Below, piece after piece: positions 1 through 12,136 of a stretch of 64,000 nt of DNA. The notes under the pieces are model-generated. The model ran no database searches, had not been told where the DNA came from, and was given only the letters and a program-made list of their open reading frames with translations. Position 1 is the first letter of the stretch. Each line of letters starts with the position of its first letter. Made by a program: the position numbers and the translations under genes. The DNA is from Tetraselmis striata (lineage: Eukaryota; Chlorophyta; Chlorodendrophyceae; Chlorodendrales; Chlorodendraceae), in contig VCJN01002029.1 of NCBI GenBank assembly GCA_006384855.1, forward strand, positions 62,001-126,000, given 5' to 3'.

Positions 1-1942
1 CGCGGCAGCATAATCGCCCTTGTCCTTGTACAGGTACGCCAGGTTGTTGATGGATGCCAAGGTTTCGGGGTGTGACTCCCCCAGCGCCGCCTGCCTCCCC
101 TTCAGCGCTTGTTGGTACAGAGGCTCCGCCGCGGCGTAGTCGCCCTTGCTCTGGTGCAGCCCCGCCAGGTTGTTCATGGAGGTCAGAGTGTGCGGGTGCG
201 CCTCCCCCAGCGCCGCCTGAGTACCCTCCAGCGCCCGATTGTACAGCGGCTCCGCTGCGGCGTAGTCGCCCTTGGTCTCGTACAGGGACGCCAGGTTGTT
301 CATGGAGGTCAGAGTGTGCGGGTGCTCCTCCCCCAGCGCCGCCCGCCTCCCCTCCAACGCATGTTTGTACAGCGGCTCCGCTGCGGCAAATTTGCCCATG
401 GAGTCATACAGGCTGGCCAGGTCGTTGGCGGATGTCAGCGTGTCGGGGTGCGCCTCCCCCAGCCCCGGTGCCGCCTTGCGCCCCTCCAGCGCCCGCTTGT
501 AAAGGGGCTCCGCCGCGGCATAGTCCCCCTTGGCATGGTATAGGGCGCCCAGGCCGTTGACAGAGAACAAGGTCTGGGGATGCCCCTCGCCAAGCGCCGC
601 GGTGCGCCCCTCCACCGCCTGCTTCATGAGGGGCTCCGCTGCGTCGTAGTCGCCCCTGTGCCACAGCACCTCCGCGACGCGGTGCAACGAGGCGAGCGCG
701 TCTGGGTGCGCCTCGCCGTGCACGGCGCGCCTCGCCTGCAGCGCGCCCTCCAGCAGCGGCTGCGCCTTGCCGTAGTCGCCGCCCTTCACAAGCAGCCGCC
801 CCGCGATGTCCATCAGGTTGGTGTGCTCCTCTGTGCCCGCAGGCAGCAGCCCCACCATCGCCGCCACCGCGCTGCGCAGGGCGCCCTTGAGCACGGTGTT
901 GAAGCGCGCCGCGCCGCCCTCGTGAGCCTCAATCTCCGCCAGTATCATGTCCTGGTCCTCTGGCTTGAACGCCGTCGCCTTCTCCACCTGCAGGTTGTAC
1001 ATCATCCCCGCCAGCTTGTCCACCTCGCGGGTGTCCACACAGTACGGCAGGATCTCCAGCTTGCCGGGGTCATCCCGCCCGCCGCCGCCCCCCTTGACCG
1101 CCTCGTGGTGCTCCTTCAGACACCAGGCCCGCGTGAAGCAGACGCCCTCCGGGTCCATCACCACCAGCGTGCGCTGCGTGCGCCTCACAGTCTCCGCCAG
1201 TGTCCCCAGGTCGCCCAACATTTCCGCAAAAGTCAGGTGCTGGTTGAACGCAAAGATGTCCACCCACACGATGGTGTCCATCGCGTTGTGGAAGCGCTCC
1301 TGGAGGCAGTGCACCAGCTCGCGGAACGGCCGGTGCCAGGTGTGCGACGTGAAGTACTCGGGCGGCCTGCAGCAGTCAATGCCTTCCACCACGGTGCTCT
1401 TGCTGCTCAGCGTGAGGGGCTTTACCACCCCCTCCACTACCTCCTTGGTAGTGACGTCATGCAGCTCCTCGTCCAGCTTGCCGCCGAGGTGCCTCTCCAC
1501 AAGCGCCACAAAGACACCGAGTACCCATCTGATCGGGACGCCGCGGTCGGAGGGGTGCGCCGGTAGGGGGTGTTGCTTCTCCAAGTGATCCGGCAGCGGA
1601 GCAGGGATCTGGGGGAGCAAACACGGGGGGTGTGATTGGGGGTCATGGCAGGTTTCATTGATCACAAGTGCGGGTAGGAAGTATGCAGGGCCGCGAAGGT
1701 GGGGCTGAAGGGGCATGTGGATACGTCAATCCCGCAATCATGTCATGTGTGGTCTTGCACAGCAGGACACTGAAAAGCGGCACAAGACAAATGGACAGAT
1801 GGACGTAACCGGGAGACTGCCAGGTGGTCAAGACCATTTGGGCTGGTACCTGCCCGCCTGTGCCTGCCTCATCTGTCGCAAGGGCCTCCGCCGGAGCTGC
1901 ATCATCATCAGCGTCTTTGACGTCACCGTCAAGCACCTGCAT
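1..1942 (-). CDS. Kinesin-light-chain-like TPR protein, 3' end off the window edge
   Basis: Two exons are visible: 1850-1942 (start at the ATG whose A is at 1942) and 1..1608, joined in phase 0 across the intron 1609-1849. The reading frame stays open to base 1. Exon 2 begins with about 230 residues holding motifs such as FTSHTWHRPF, VWVDIFAFNQH and TRAWCLKEHH. This domain precedes TPRs in many algal and protist proteins; a TIR-like fold is only my guess. Then come six 42-residue repeats of kinesin-light-chain/TPR type (GDYAAAEPLY..ALEGR..ALGE.HP.TL.S.NNLA.LY) and the start of a seventh. The TPRs should form a protein-binding superhelix; no ligand can be read from the sequence. A hydrophobic stretch (FAPVTLLLAVIAAVALAASS, 1956-2015) lies in frame just upstream of the chosen start, without an in-frame ATG. 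The true N-terminus may therefore be an anchored one from a further exon. Confidence 0.8.
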
Positions 1943-2831
1943 GCCGTCAGGAAGAAATGAGGATGCGGCCAGCGCGACGGCCGCGATTACGGCCAGCAGG
2001 AGCGTAACCGGTGCAAATGCATAGCATCAGCAGGTAGTGCCTACAAAGCAAGGACTCCGGAACAGGCACCGCACCGACAACGCGGGGCAGTGGAGGACGG
2101 GTGTGCCGTGTACCTGGTTGGAAGATGGTCCGCCAGACACGTGCTGCCCAGCAGGAGAATGCTCGCCCGCGGGACCACCTGCACCGCCTTCGCCGCTCAC
2201 GTCGGCCTGCAGCACAATGCGTCATCAGCGAAGCAAGCGCAATTATGCGGTCGGCAGAGAGCGGAGGAACTGCTAATCACGCCGCACTGAGCCGGAGTGA
2301 GGCCGGCAGAACGGCTCCGCATCGGGAGGTGGAGGCTGCTGCTGGTCTGTTGCATTGGCAACACACGAGGGCGTATATGGAGCGCACCTGCTGCGGGGTG
2401 GATTGATGACCGGCAGCACTGCTCACGGGCGCGCGGGACAGCCCTTCCGGAGGCACCACCTGTGTGTGGAATGCAAGTATCAAGCAGTTCGCAGAGGGCG
2501 GCGAATCAGGGCAAAGCAGTTGAGCAGTTCAAAAGCTGCAACTAATTGCAATGTGCACGCACCACCGACGCTCCAAGGGCTTTCCACGCGAAAAGGAATC
2601 AGGGCACATTAATGTATGCTACGGTGGTTTTATTTTATGTACGTGTAAGTGATCGAACCGTCGGAAGGCAGCGTGCGGGTAGCTGGGAATGTAACTTTAA
2701 ACTTACCGTTGCAGATATGCAGGAACCTCGTTGCAAAGGAGCAACAGCGACCCCGGTGGCTTACTCCATAGAAGGGATGTTTGCGCCGTCGAGCCGCACA
2801 TAATTATTACCAGGACATATGGCCGTCGCCC
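1943..2831. other. Intergenic, no supported gene
   Basis: About 0.9 kb upstream of the TPR gene. Short open frames exist on both strands but none shows a domain, codon bias or splice context that I can defend. The part nearest 1950-2015 may belong to the 5' end of the TPR gene (see that entry). Confidence 0.5.
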
Positions 2832-2859
2832 GGGGGGGGGGGGGGGGGGGGGGGGGGGG
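2832..2859 (+). repeat. Poly(G) tract, 28 bp
   Basis: Uninterrupted run of G. It is one of more than twenty poly(G)/poly(C) tracts of about 15-30 bp in the window, most of them in introns. Confidence 0.95.
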
Positions 2860-4735
2860 CAACAGGACGGCATGCTCGGCCTGCCGCCGCGGCCTGCGCG
2901 CGTACACGGAGGAGCGGGGCGGCTGGCTCGGGCAACTTACCAGGGTCTTGGAAGCAGAACAGCCCATCACGGAGCAGGAGGAGGACCAAAAGGACTAGAA
3001 GCTCGCTCGTATGGGGTTGTGGATCCACAACCCATCGATGGAGCAACCAACGAGTGAAGTGACGACGCGGACCGACCAACCCCGACCACGCTGATCCGGC
3101 CCAGAACCAGGTCCGGTCCGTCACGATCCCGCCGCAAGCAGGCAAGTACTGCTTGATATTTCAATTCTACACCCCTGCACATAAGTTTGGGGTCCCTTTT
3201 CGGCGGTCTCAAGACTTCAGAAGTCTAGGGTACCTTAACGTAGGGTATATGAGATGAAACCCTGGAATCTCACAGGGTTTTATAAAACCTGCATGACGAG
3301 TGGCTCAAACCGCTTAAAGACGTTTGACTAGGGTGTCACGCTGCACTTGGTGCGTGGATGGGCGTCGCCTGCAACTGCACCAAAACCAGGGTCGGTATCA
3401 CGCACACGCCGACGCGCGTGAATAGACAACCAAACGGCGGGATGGCCATGAACGCGTGAGTAAACACATTGGCGAGGGGCTGGGGTGCATTTGGTTGGGG
3501 TGCAGCCGTGTGGGCGGCGGCTAGTACATGTCGCGTTTCGATACTGGCATGGCATTAGTGTCGGCCACGCTCAGCAACACCCCCTTGGCTTTAAAACGCT
3601 ATAACTTCTCAGGGTTTGCTCAGAAAATTGTTTTAAAAATACCACGCAATTGCTCGTTCAAATCTGCGTCGAAAACAACCTTCTAAAATCCAAAATTCGG
3701 TTTTTGGAGTCCCCGAAAAAAAGCCCCAAAGATGATCATCCAAGTTGCCCCTCACTGCCTCATGTGCCCACCCATGTCGGGCGCGTAGCTTTGCGCCAAG
3801 TGCGTGTCTAAGCCCCATACCCGGCTGTGCGAGAGAGTTATGTGTGTGGATGACCACGAACCGCCAACACTTGGCATGTGCCGCCTTCTAGCGATACAAA
3901 CATCTACCAGCCAAAATGCCATTTTCCACAGCATTTTTCAAGGAATTTCAAATTTAGTGAAGTCCACGCCCCTACCGCGCCACCCCGCCCACGAAACGGT
4001 GCAACTGGCATTCCACCACGCGCCCCCATAGTAGAGCATCGCCCTACGCCAAGGGGCCCATCGAGCACCTCTCCTACGTGCGTTCGCCACAGAAACAACA
4101 GCATTTTCACCCCAAAACTGCTCCCCACAGTGGCTAACTTGTCGTTGGGGTGTCACGTCGTGCCTATAGTGACATGCTTTCAGTGGCCTACACGCACGGT
4201 GTGTGCAACTTTATGCCAAGGGCCGTATTCACCGAGTTTGGTTCGACGAGTGCCGCTATTTCCATAGGTTTGGACGCACGGTTGGCGCAACCCACAATTT
4301 TCCGGCGCCAACGCATCATGCACCGATTTCTCGTTTTTTACAGGGAGCCCACAAATGGTCGTGTTGTCGCGCGGGTGGGTATAAAGCGCACAATAGGCGT
4401 TCGCCCGAACTATTCCCACTGTAGTTAGCATGTGTGGCGTTATCCTCGCCCATGCATGCGCTTTGCGATCGAAAATGCAGAACCCAGACTTATGTGGAGG
4501 GGTGTAGCAGTACGTACGACATGTAGCAGTGGCAGCAAGATAAATTTATTACATCAGGGCTTTCGCAAATGCGCACTACAAAGTGGCAGCAAGATACTAT
4601 TGCTTATTGCCAAACTAAAAAGTAAAAAATAAATATATGCAAATGCCCTGAGTAAACAAACATCCTCCCATAAGTAAATGCAAAATAATACTAAATACGA
4701 ACTAACTACTAACTGGTGTGAAAAAGCGCTATAGA
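2860..4735. repeat. AT-richer, gene-poor stretch
   Basis: Base composition drops clearly below that of the genes, especially from 3590 to 4730. Short runs such as TAGGGTATATGAGATGAAAC and CACAGGGTTTTATAAAACC near 3237-3290 recur in related form near 7115-7145 (AGGGTCGTAAACCCTAG). This suggests remnants of a dispersed repeat on both sides of the 4740-6470 retroelement pair. No ORF here looks like a conserved protein. The longest (4150-4428 +, 92 aa) has no recognisable motif. Confidence 0.4.
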
Positions 4736-4739
4736 TAGT

Positions 4740-5590
4740 ACCAGGCCGCAGGGCGCAAGGCCCGGGCTTACATTGAGTGGCCCGAGCTGGATGGCCGCCA
4801 CGGCATCCCGGCCCTCAACGTGCCGCTCGGATCGCTAGGGTATGTGCATGCCTAGATGCGTGCGTGGCAAGGCGGAGGAGCTACAAGAAGAGGTGGACCC
4901 CAGCATGAGCAAGCTCCTACCTGCCAAGGCCAACCCCGTCGGTACACCCGCCACGCCCTGCATATCACCACCCATGGGCCCTGCTCAAGCATTGCATGCA
5001 GCACAGGGCGGGGTATTGGCTTCGCAACTGCCCCCCGTCCGAGGTGGAGGCCTTTGCGGAGGCAGTGGATACCACCGTCCTCACGGCGGTCGAGCGGATG
5101 CTAGGGGTCTCTTTTGATCCCTCCATGTACGGCACCGACACCAACCCGGTGGTCACCGATTTCCTGGCGGAGCTGTTGCACGACCCCGACCCCACGGCAA
5201 CGGAGGCGGCTACTTTGAGCGCGAGGTTGCAGTGGCTAGGGCGCGCATCAAGCCGTACCTCCCCACTCGTTTGAAAGGCGTTGGCATCCGCTGCACGGCT
5301 AGCGTTCGTGGTGCCGCCTTCATCGGTTGCATGAACGACATCCTCCCGAGGTTCCTCACTAGGTACTCCGACACCAACACCGTCACCCTGGTTTCTTTGA
5401 CCCACAGCTTGAGTCCGTACTTATTGGCCGAGGCAGCTTCAACGCAACTTCTTCCGCCCGCCAATAATATGACCACTTCTTCAACGATGCTTGTGAGTAG
5501 GCATGCTACGCCGCAGCGGTGGTGGGCGAGGCGTGGGGCCGCCTCCATGCGGCTACTGCTTGCCACCTCAGCGATGCGGACGCCCGCTTG
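4740..5590 (+). pseudogene. Non-LTR retroelement fragment, left copy of an inverted pair
   Basis: The + frame at 4996-5274 contains PPSEVEAFAEAVDTTVL followed by a leucine-rich stretch. This is the same post-RT segment as PPSELDPFLEAVDAANI in the retroelement at 42.2-46.4 kb. Immediately after, in another frame, KPYLPTRLKGVGIR and AAFIGCMNDILPRF follow, also typical of this RT family. Frames break at several points and there is no complete RT core, so this is a dead fragment. Bases 4740-5215 are repeated in inverted orientation at about 5970-6470. Confidence 0.6.
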
Positions 5591-5696
5591 ATAGGAACGG
5601 GAGGAGGAGGCTGCGTCGGGCTTGTAAAAGGAGCATGCGTCATTTCTATACCATGCCAACAACTCTTTGCTCATAATGAGGTTGGCACTCTCCTTG

Positions 5697-6470
5697 TCAC
5701 ATGTAGGAACGAATCTTATTGGGCCAGCTCGACGCAGCATCGGGCATGTGGACGGTGTCCATCGCCACCGCGCGGATGGTCATGACCCCGCATGACTGCG
5801 GGAGTTCGCTGCCGGGTACTTCTTTCAGCCTAGCCCATGACTGGCCCCGGTGGTTGGGAGCCAAATCAGTCTGCCCTCGACACAGCACAACCCCGGCACT
5901 ATCCACCTCTATGGCGACGCGTTCGAGAACCTCCCGGCATCTTGGGACGCTCACTAGCGTGTGCAACACGACGCAATCGCAGACGCCTCCGCTGCCGTGG
6001 CGTCCGGGTCGGGCAAAAGCTCCGCCAGGAAATCGGTGACCACCGGGTTGGTGTCGGTGCCGTACTTGGAGGGATCAAAAGAGACCCCTAGCACCGCCCG
6101 ACCGCCGTGAGGACGGTGGCATCCACTGCCTCTACAAAAGCCTCCACCTCGTACGGGGGCCAGTTGCGCTACCTATACCCCGCTCTGAGTTGCATGGAAT
6201 GCTTGAGCATGGCCCATGCGTGGTGATGCAAGACGGGGGTCTTCCGACGGGGCTCGTGGCCTTGGTAGTAGATAGGAGCTTGCTCATACATGGGTCCACC
6301 TCTTCTTGTAGCTCCGCCTCCGCCTTGCCGCGCATGTGGGCATGCACATACCCTGGCGATTCGAGCGGCGCGTTGAGGACCGGGATGCCGTGGTGGCCAT
6401 CCGCTCAGCTCGGGCCACTCGATATCAGCCGGGGCCTCGCGCCGCGCGGCGTCCATGTCCGCGTTTTACG
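5697..6470 (-). pseudogene. Non-LTR retroelement fragment, right copy of an inverted pair
   Basis: Reading the minus strand from 6470 gives a diverged copy of 4740-5215, including the peptides IEWPELSGW (IEWPELDG in the left copy) and LGVSFDPSKYGTD. Stops and shifts interrupt it, for example a deletion around the alanine/valine-rich segment. Downstream of the shared part (5697-5969) a 90-residue frame begins MLHTLVSVPRCREVL. It is not shared with the left copy, so the two copies end in different 3' sequence. Confidence 0.55.
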
Positions 6471-6479
6471 CGCGCATCT

Positions 6480-7500
6480 TGTCGAAGCGCACGTCAAGCC
6501 CAACGACGCCTTGATGAACAAGCGGAATTTGCGAAGTACCACGCCAGTGCAATGATCACACGCTGTCACATAAATACGTCAAATTTCGACCCATCATTTC
6601 TAAAAACTCGACAAGTGCCTAACCGACCTTGGGCGACCGTGATGCCAATGGGAAAATTGTAGCCATGCTCGCGTACATTTCAGCATTTAAATAGTGGTGT
6701 TTATCTAAAAAATCTCGACATTTCCTCGCAATAACGCAGTGGCCGATACCGGGAGTTTGAGATCTGCAGCACCACAACAAAGATTTGCATTACGTAGTGA
6801 TGCCACATCGTACACATCCGCAAGCCAATGTACCCACTAGTGGGGCCCCACCCAACAATGCTCTACCGCCCACTTTGCTCACATGGTTCCTCACCCATGC
6901 ATGACCATCCCACCACGCACGCAATATGGTCTATGCATGCACGGCGGGCGGGCACGTGCGGGGCGCCAACCTCCATTGTTGTGGGGGTATTGGAAACTCT
7001 CAATGTGGCGCAATCAGTGCCACTCCTATAGCAAAACACTTTATAGGGCCAAAGAGCTTGCTCGCACCATGAAGGCTGATGAAGGCTGATGAGCATATAC
7101 ATGTGCAACATTCCAGGATTCAGGGTCGTAAACCCTAGATTCAACTGCCCTACAATTCGTAAACTCGGATTATTATTCACCGAGAAAGGGGGCCGGGACT
7201 TACGTGGCAAGGTGTATGATATCCATAGCAGTTAATTACTATACAGCAATCCGTAGTGAGCGCGCGTTAGCGCGCGCACACCAGTAAGCACGGCCGCGCC
7301 GCCTCGCGCCGTCGACGACGCGACACCCAGGCGCGCCGACACATCGGCGGCGGCGTCACCTGCCTAAGCCTGGCCGACGAGCACATCGGCAGCGCCCGCG
7401 GATCCCAGCGAAGCACACTTGGTTGAGGCGATCTGTCGCCACTCCGGCACGGACAGTCTCTGAGGAGCTCTCCTGCGTACTTTTGCTCCGCGGTGGCCCG
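6480..7500. other. Intergenic region upstream of NOL10
   Basis: No supported gene. 6560-7200 is AT-richer and contains telomere-like fragments (AGGGTCGTAAACCCTAG near 7123). The last 250 bases before the NOL10 ATG are GC-rich again and presumably hold its promoter and 5' UTR. I see no convincing TATA box. Confidence 0.4.
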
Positions 7501-9191
7501 ATGTCTCTGAAGGTGTCGGCGTCGGATGGCGTCAAGGTAAAAAAACCAGTAAACAAATTCCGAGCTCGCCACGCGCAGACGCCCCGCTTTCGCCCGTAGC
7601 CACTGCGGCACTGCCCCACCCCTCCCCACCCCCTATCTGATGTCTGCATGAAGTCCCTGGGCGCATCGGACTGAGAGAGCTGTCGGCTGGCACCTTGGCA
7701 GGTGTACAATGTGTCGACGAGCAAGAAGCTGCCGGACTGGCTGAGCAACAAGAAGAAGCGCAGCCTGCGAAAGGATGAGGAGTTCCGGCGACGGGTCGAG
7801 CTGGTGCAGGACCTCAGCTTCCCCTCCGCCTGCACCACGCTGAAAGCGTCGCAGGACGGGGAGTACCTCTTTGCGGCGGGGCTGCACGCGCCGCAGGTCT
7901 GTATCCCACCCTGGGCCCTGGCAATTGGCCTGGCAGTCAGTGGGGAACGCCATCAGCCTCTTGTGGGAGGGGGGGAGTGGGGGGAGGGGAGCATTGGGCA
8001 GCGCAGCAGTTTTCTGTCTCAACAGTGATAATAATGTTAATAATTACAACAAGCGGTACTATATCCTGAGGCCGCACCCACCCGGCCACGCCCCCCCCCC
8101 CCCCCCCCAGATCCGCTGCTACGAGCTGTCCCAGCTGAGCATGAAGTTCTCGCGGCACATGGACTCGGAGATCGTGGACTTCCAGGTGCTGTCGGAGGAC
8201 TGGCAGAAGCTGGCCATCATCTGCCAGGACCGCACTGTCAACCTGCACTCCCGCTTCGGGCACCATTACCGAACGCGCATCCCCAAAGTGGGGCGCAGCG
8301 TCGCATACTTTCCCACCACGGTGCGCCCCAGACGGCCAGGCTCCTTCCGCCCCAGCGGGCAATCCGCCCTCGCAGGCCCGCAGCTAACCCTCTCTCCCCT
8401 CCTCGTCCCCCCATGCAACGGCCGCATCTCCCAGGCGGACCTCGTCATCGGTGGCTCCAGCCAGGACATCTACCGCCTGAACCTGTCGGAGGGCCGCTTC
8501 CTGGCGCCGCTCCAGTGCAGCTCCCCCGCCGTCAACTCTGTGCGCGTCTCGCCCACGCACGGCCTGCTGGCCGCCGCAGGTAGAGCGCCCCACACATCAC
8601 GCCTGCAGGGCAGGGCGGCGCTGCATAGCTGGCTCCGATGCTGCGTACGCACCTGTCCGTCAGCAGCACCATCACAGGCACCATGCATAGCGGAAGAGAA
8701 GGGGGGGGGGGGGGGGGGGGATCTGCATGCAGGAGTACCCGTACGTGTCCCACATGGCCACCTCTAAGCTCCACAGGGCGCGGGCACCGTGGTGCTCCGC
8801 TGTCATGAAGGGGCGAGAGGGGGAGGGCGGTCCGGCCCTGGGCAGTCCCCAACAGGGAGCAGGCTTGGGGCGTGTGGCCATGCGAGCATGCGGAATGCGG
8901 CATTGGGAGGCAGGGAGCGGGGTCCTCCATGCAGGCTTGTCCTTGCTTTTTTGGGGGGGAGGGGGGGAGAGAGAGGGGCTCCTACTAGGCGGCTAGAGCA
9001 TGAGGGCCACCGGCGCCAATGATGACAGTGCGGCCACCGCCTTGTGTGTTGCCTTGGGGGCAGGTGATGGGGGCCTTCTGGAGTGCTTCGACCTGCGCAT
9101 GCGGAAGTGCGCCGGCACACTAGATGTCGCGGATCAGGTGGACGGCGCGCGGCGCCTGACGACCGTCCGCTTTGACTCCACCGGCCTCAAG

Positions 9192-9225
<34 letters not shown>

Positions 9226-12136
9226 CTCTGTCTTCCACACCGCCCCTCTCTCCTCCCCCGCTCCCGCTCCCGCTGCTCCTGCGCCTTGCCCTCGCCAGGG
9301 GCTGAGCTTCCTTGAACGCGATTGCCCGGCCTGGATCGCAGGTGGCGGCGGGCACGGACAACGGCATGGTGGTGCTGTACGACCTGCGCTCCAGCCGGCC
9401 GCTGCAGACAAAGGACCACATGTACGGCTTCCCCATCAAGGACATCAAGTTCCACCAAGGCGGCCTCGCGGGCGGCGGCACCGAGCGCGTAATCTCCGCC
9501 GACAAGCGCATCGTGAAGGTGTGGGACCAGGACAGCGGCGCGCAGTACACGAGCATCGAGCCCTCGGACGGCGACATCAACGACATCTGCGTCTTCCGCA
9601 ACTCCGGCCTCATTTTCGCCGGCTGCGACGCCAAGCGCGTGGAGGTGCGAGCCGCGGGACTTCGCCCTCCCGCGGGCAGAGGGGCCTCATGACAAGGCCG
9701 CCTCCCGTGGGGGCAGTGCGCCGCATGTGCTGCCGTGCTGACGGTGGCCGTGCTGTGCGCGGGCAGGCGTACTTTGTGCCCACGCTGGGGCCCGCGCCGC
9801 GGTGGTGCTCCTTCCTGGAGGGGCTGACGGAGGAGCTGGAGGAGAACGACACGCCCACCATCTACGACGACTACCGCTTTGTCACCAAGGCGGAGCTCGC
9901 CAAGCTGGGGCTGCACCACCTGCTGGGCACGCAGATGCTGCGCTCCTACATGCACGGCTACTTCATCGACAACCGGCTCTACCACAAGTGCGGACCTCCC
10001 CCCTCATGTCCGAAACCCTAGGGTGGGGCATCTCTGAGCCCTATCCTCCCTGGGCGCTAACACTGCCGCCCGACCTGCAGGGCGAAGAACATCGCGGACC
10101 CCTTTGCCTACTCCACCTACCGCGCCAAGCGCATCGAGGAGAAGCTCGAGTCGGAGCGCAAGAGCCGCATCACGGTGCGCGCCAAGCTGCCCAAGGTCAA
10201 CGCGCTGGCGGCGGCGCGCTTCATCCAGCAGGACGGGCCGCCCAGGGGTGCGGACGAGGAGGAGGGCGGCGGCGGCGGCAAGAGGCGCAAGGCCGCCAAC
10301 CCGATGGCAGACGACCGCTTCAAGGTGCCCTCCCCTCAGGGGCTCCGGGCATGCCAGGGGCTTAGGGGGTGGGAAAGGGTGATCTGTCCCAGGCCATTGT
10401 GCGCACCAGGAGGGGTGAAAGAGTCTCCGAAGTTCAGGCCGCGGCTACTCCGGGCGCGAGGCCCCTTATGCCAAGTTTACGGCGGAAATGAAGGTCTATT
10501 GTTATAGGGTATTTGAAGCCCCAGCGGTGACGGGGGGGGGGGGGGGGGGGGGTTGTCGGTAACGGAGCATCCGGAATTGAGTTTTTGGCTGGCTGCATGC
10601 GTGTTTGTATGGTGAGCACTTGGACCACAGGGTTTACTATAGGGTACATGGTTTGATTGGGGTAGCTATCTTCAACATGCCATCCATGCCCTGGGGTGCC
10701 ATCCCTCGCACTGCGCTCTTCCAGCCCCCTCCGGCCCTTCCCACCCTGATTCCGTCCAGTGCTACTACTACCCATCGTGAGCGTTCTCTGGGCACTGCTC
10801 GCTGAGGCCGCCCGCCGGTGCCGCGCAGGTCATGTTTGAGGACAAGGCGTTCCAGATCGACGAGAAGAGCGACGAGTACCGCATTCTGCACCCCAACCAC
10901 GACTCCAACAAGTGAGTGGCCGCGTGGGGCGCCTAGCCTGCGCCCGGCTGCCCCCTTCTGCGGGCGAGGCCCCCTTGCTTGTGGGGGATTCATTTACAAA
11001 CAAAAGGGAGCTCCGGCTGCCTCCCCCCCCCCCCCCCCCCCCCCCCGCCACCCACCCACCCTAAGGCAAGTGCCCTGATAACCCTAAGCACGTGGACTGC
11101 TGGCTTGTGGCTGTGGCAGGCGGGACAGTGCGCTGCTCAAGGAGCACTTTGAGCAGCTGGATGAGGAGGAGGAGGGTGGGGAGGAGGAGGGGGAGGAGGA
11201 GGAGAGCGATGCGCTGAGCGACCCGGAGGGGGTGGACTCGGACAGCGACGGCGACGGCGGGGGGCGCCGCGCGCGCCCGCGCAAGGCGGCCCGGCAGGCG
11301 CCGCGCATGTTTGCGGCCAAGGACGAGGTGTCTGCCACCGCGTTCAAGCGCAAGCACTCCGTGACTGGCCTGGCGCAGGTGAGGGCGGCCCCCGCAAATC
11401 ACTAGCCCAACCCCCTGGCCGCGGGGGGGGAGGGGAGGCTGGGCTGCCCTCTGCTGCCGGCTCCGCCAGCCTGGCCACCGCCCCCTCGGCCGCCTCTCCT
11501 GCCTGCCCCCCCCCCCCCTGCCGGCGTCATCTCATGACCACAGCCTAGTAAAAGCGTCTGCCGCAACGGCCCTGATCGAATCTGGAAACCTACAACATAC
11601 GATACGGATCCTATACATCGCCTCTAACGAATGTAAAGTTAAGAATATCCTACGTGAATCTCTTCATGAAACCCTAATGACACTACACATATCCCCCTCA
11701 CCCCCCCTTGAAGCTGCGTGCCCTGCCAAGGAGCGCTCTACTCAGATATACCTGAGCTAACTGAGCGCCAGCAGCAGCATGGCGTGTCCAGCCTGCACGC
11801 ATTGCACGCTGAGCCCAGCCCCTCCCTCTCTTTGTTTGGCCGCCCCCGCAGGTGCCGTTTGCGCAGCGGATGGCCTCGGGCTCGGGCGGCGACAGCGCGC
11901 CCCGGCAGGTGGGCGGCGCCAAGGAGCTGAGCTTCCGGCCGCAGGGGGGGCGGGGCAGCCGGGCACCCAGCGGCGCGCCGGGCGGCAGCGGCGGGGGCGG
12001 CCGCGGCAGGGGCGGTGGGGGCGGCGGCCGGCGCGGCGGCCGGGGAGGGGGCGGCCGGGGAGGTGGCGGCCGGGGAGGAAGCGGCCGCGGGGGGCGTGGC
12101 GGCGGGCGCGGTGGCCGCGGGGGAGGCCGCCGGTGA
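7501..12136 (+). CDS. NOL10: NOL10/Enp2-type WD40 nucleolar protein
   Basis: Eleven exons, all phases consistent: 7501-7536, 7702-7896, 8111-8320, 8435-8579, 9064-9191, 9342-9644, 9767-9987, 10081-10324, 10829-10911, 11120-11378, 11852-12136, giving 702 residues. The family acts in early 40S (SSU processome) assembly in the nucleolus. The N-terminal beta-propeller carries family signatures: [76 protein letters not shown] and SYMHGYF. Then follow the LPKVNALAA segment and the NUC153-type motif [20 protein letters not shown], an acidic stretch (11160-11230), and a C-terminus of about 65 residues made almost only of Gly and Arg. This RGG tail is absent from the human protein as I remember it. 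The short first exon is chosen because [12 protein letters not shown] aligns with the known N-terminus. Confidence 0.93.
9195..9223 (+). repeat. Poly(C) tract just inside NOL10 intron 5
   Basis: 29 C in a row starting 3 bases after the GT of the donor (GTG then C). Confidence 0.95.

Noticed and set aside
580-1566. 328-codon plus-strand open frame
   Set aside because: Antisense of the TPR exon. The minus strand gives regular TPR repeats.
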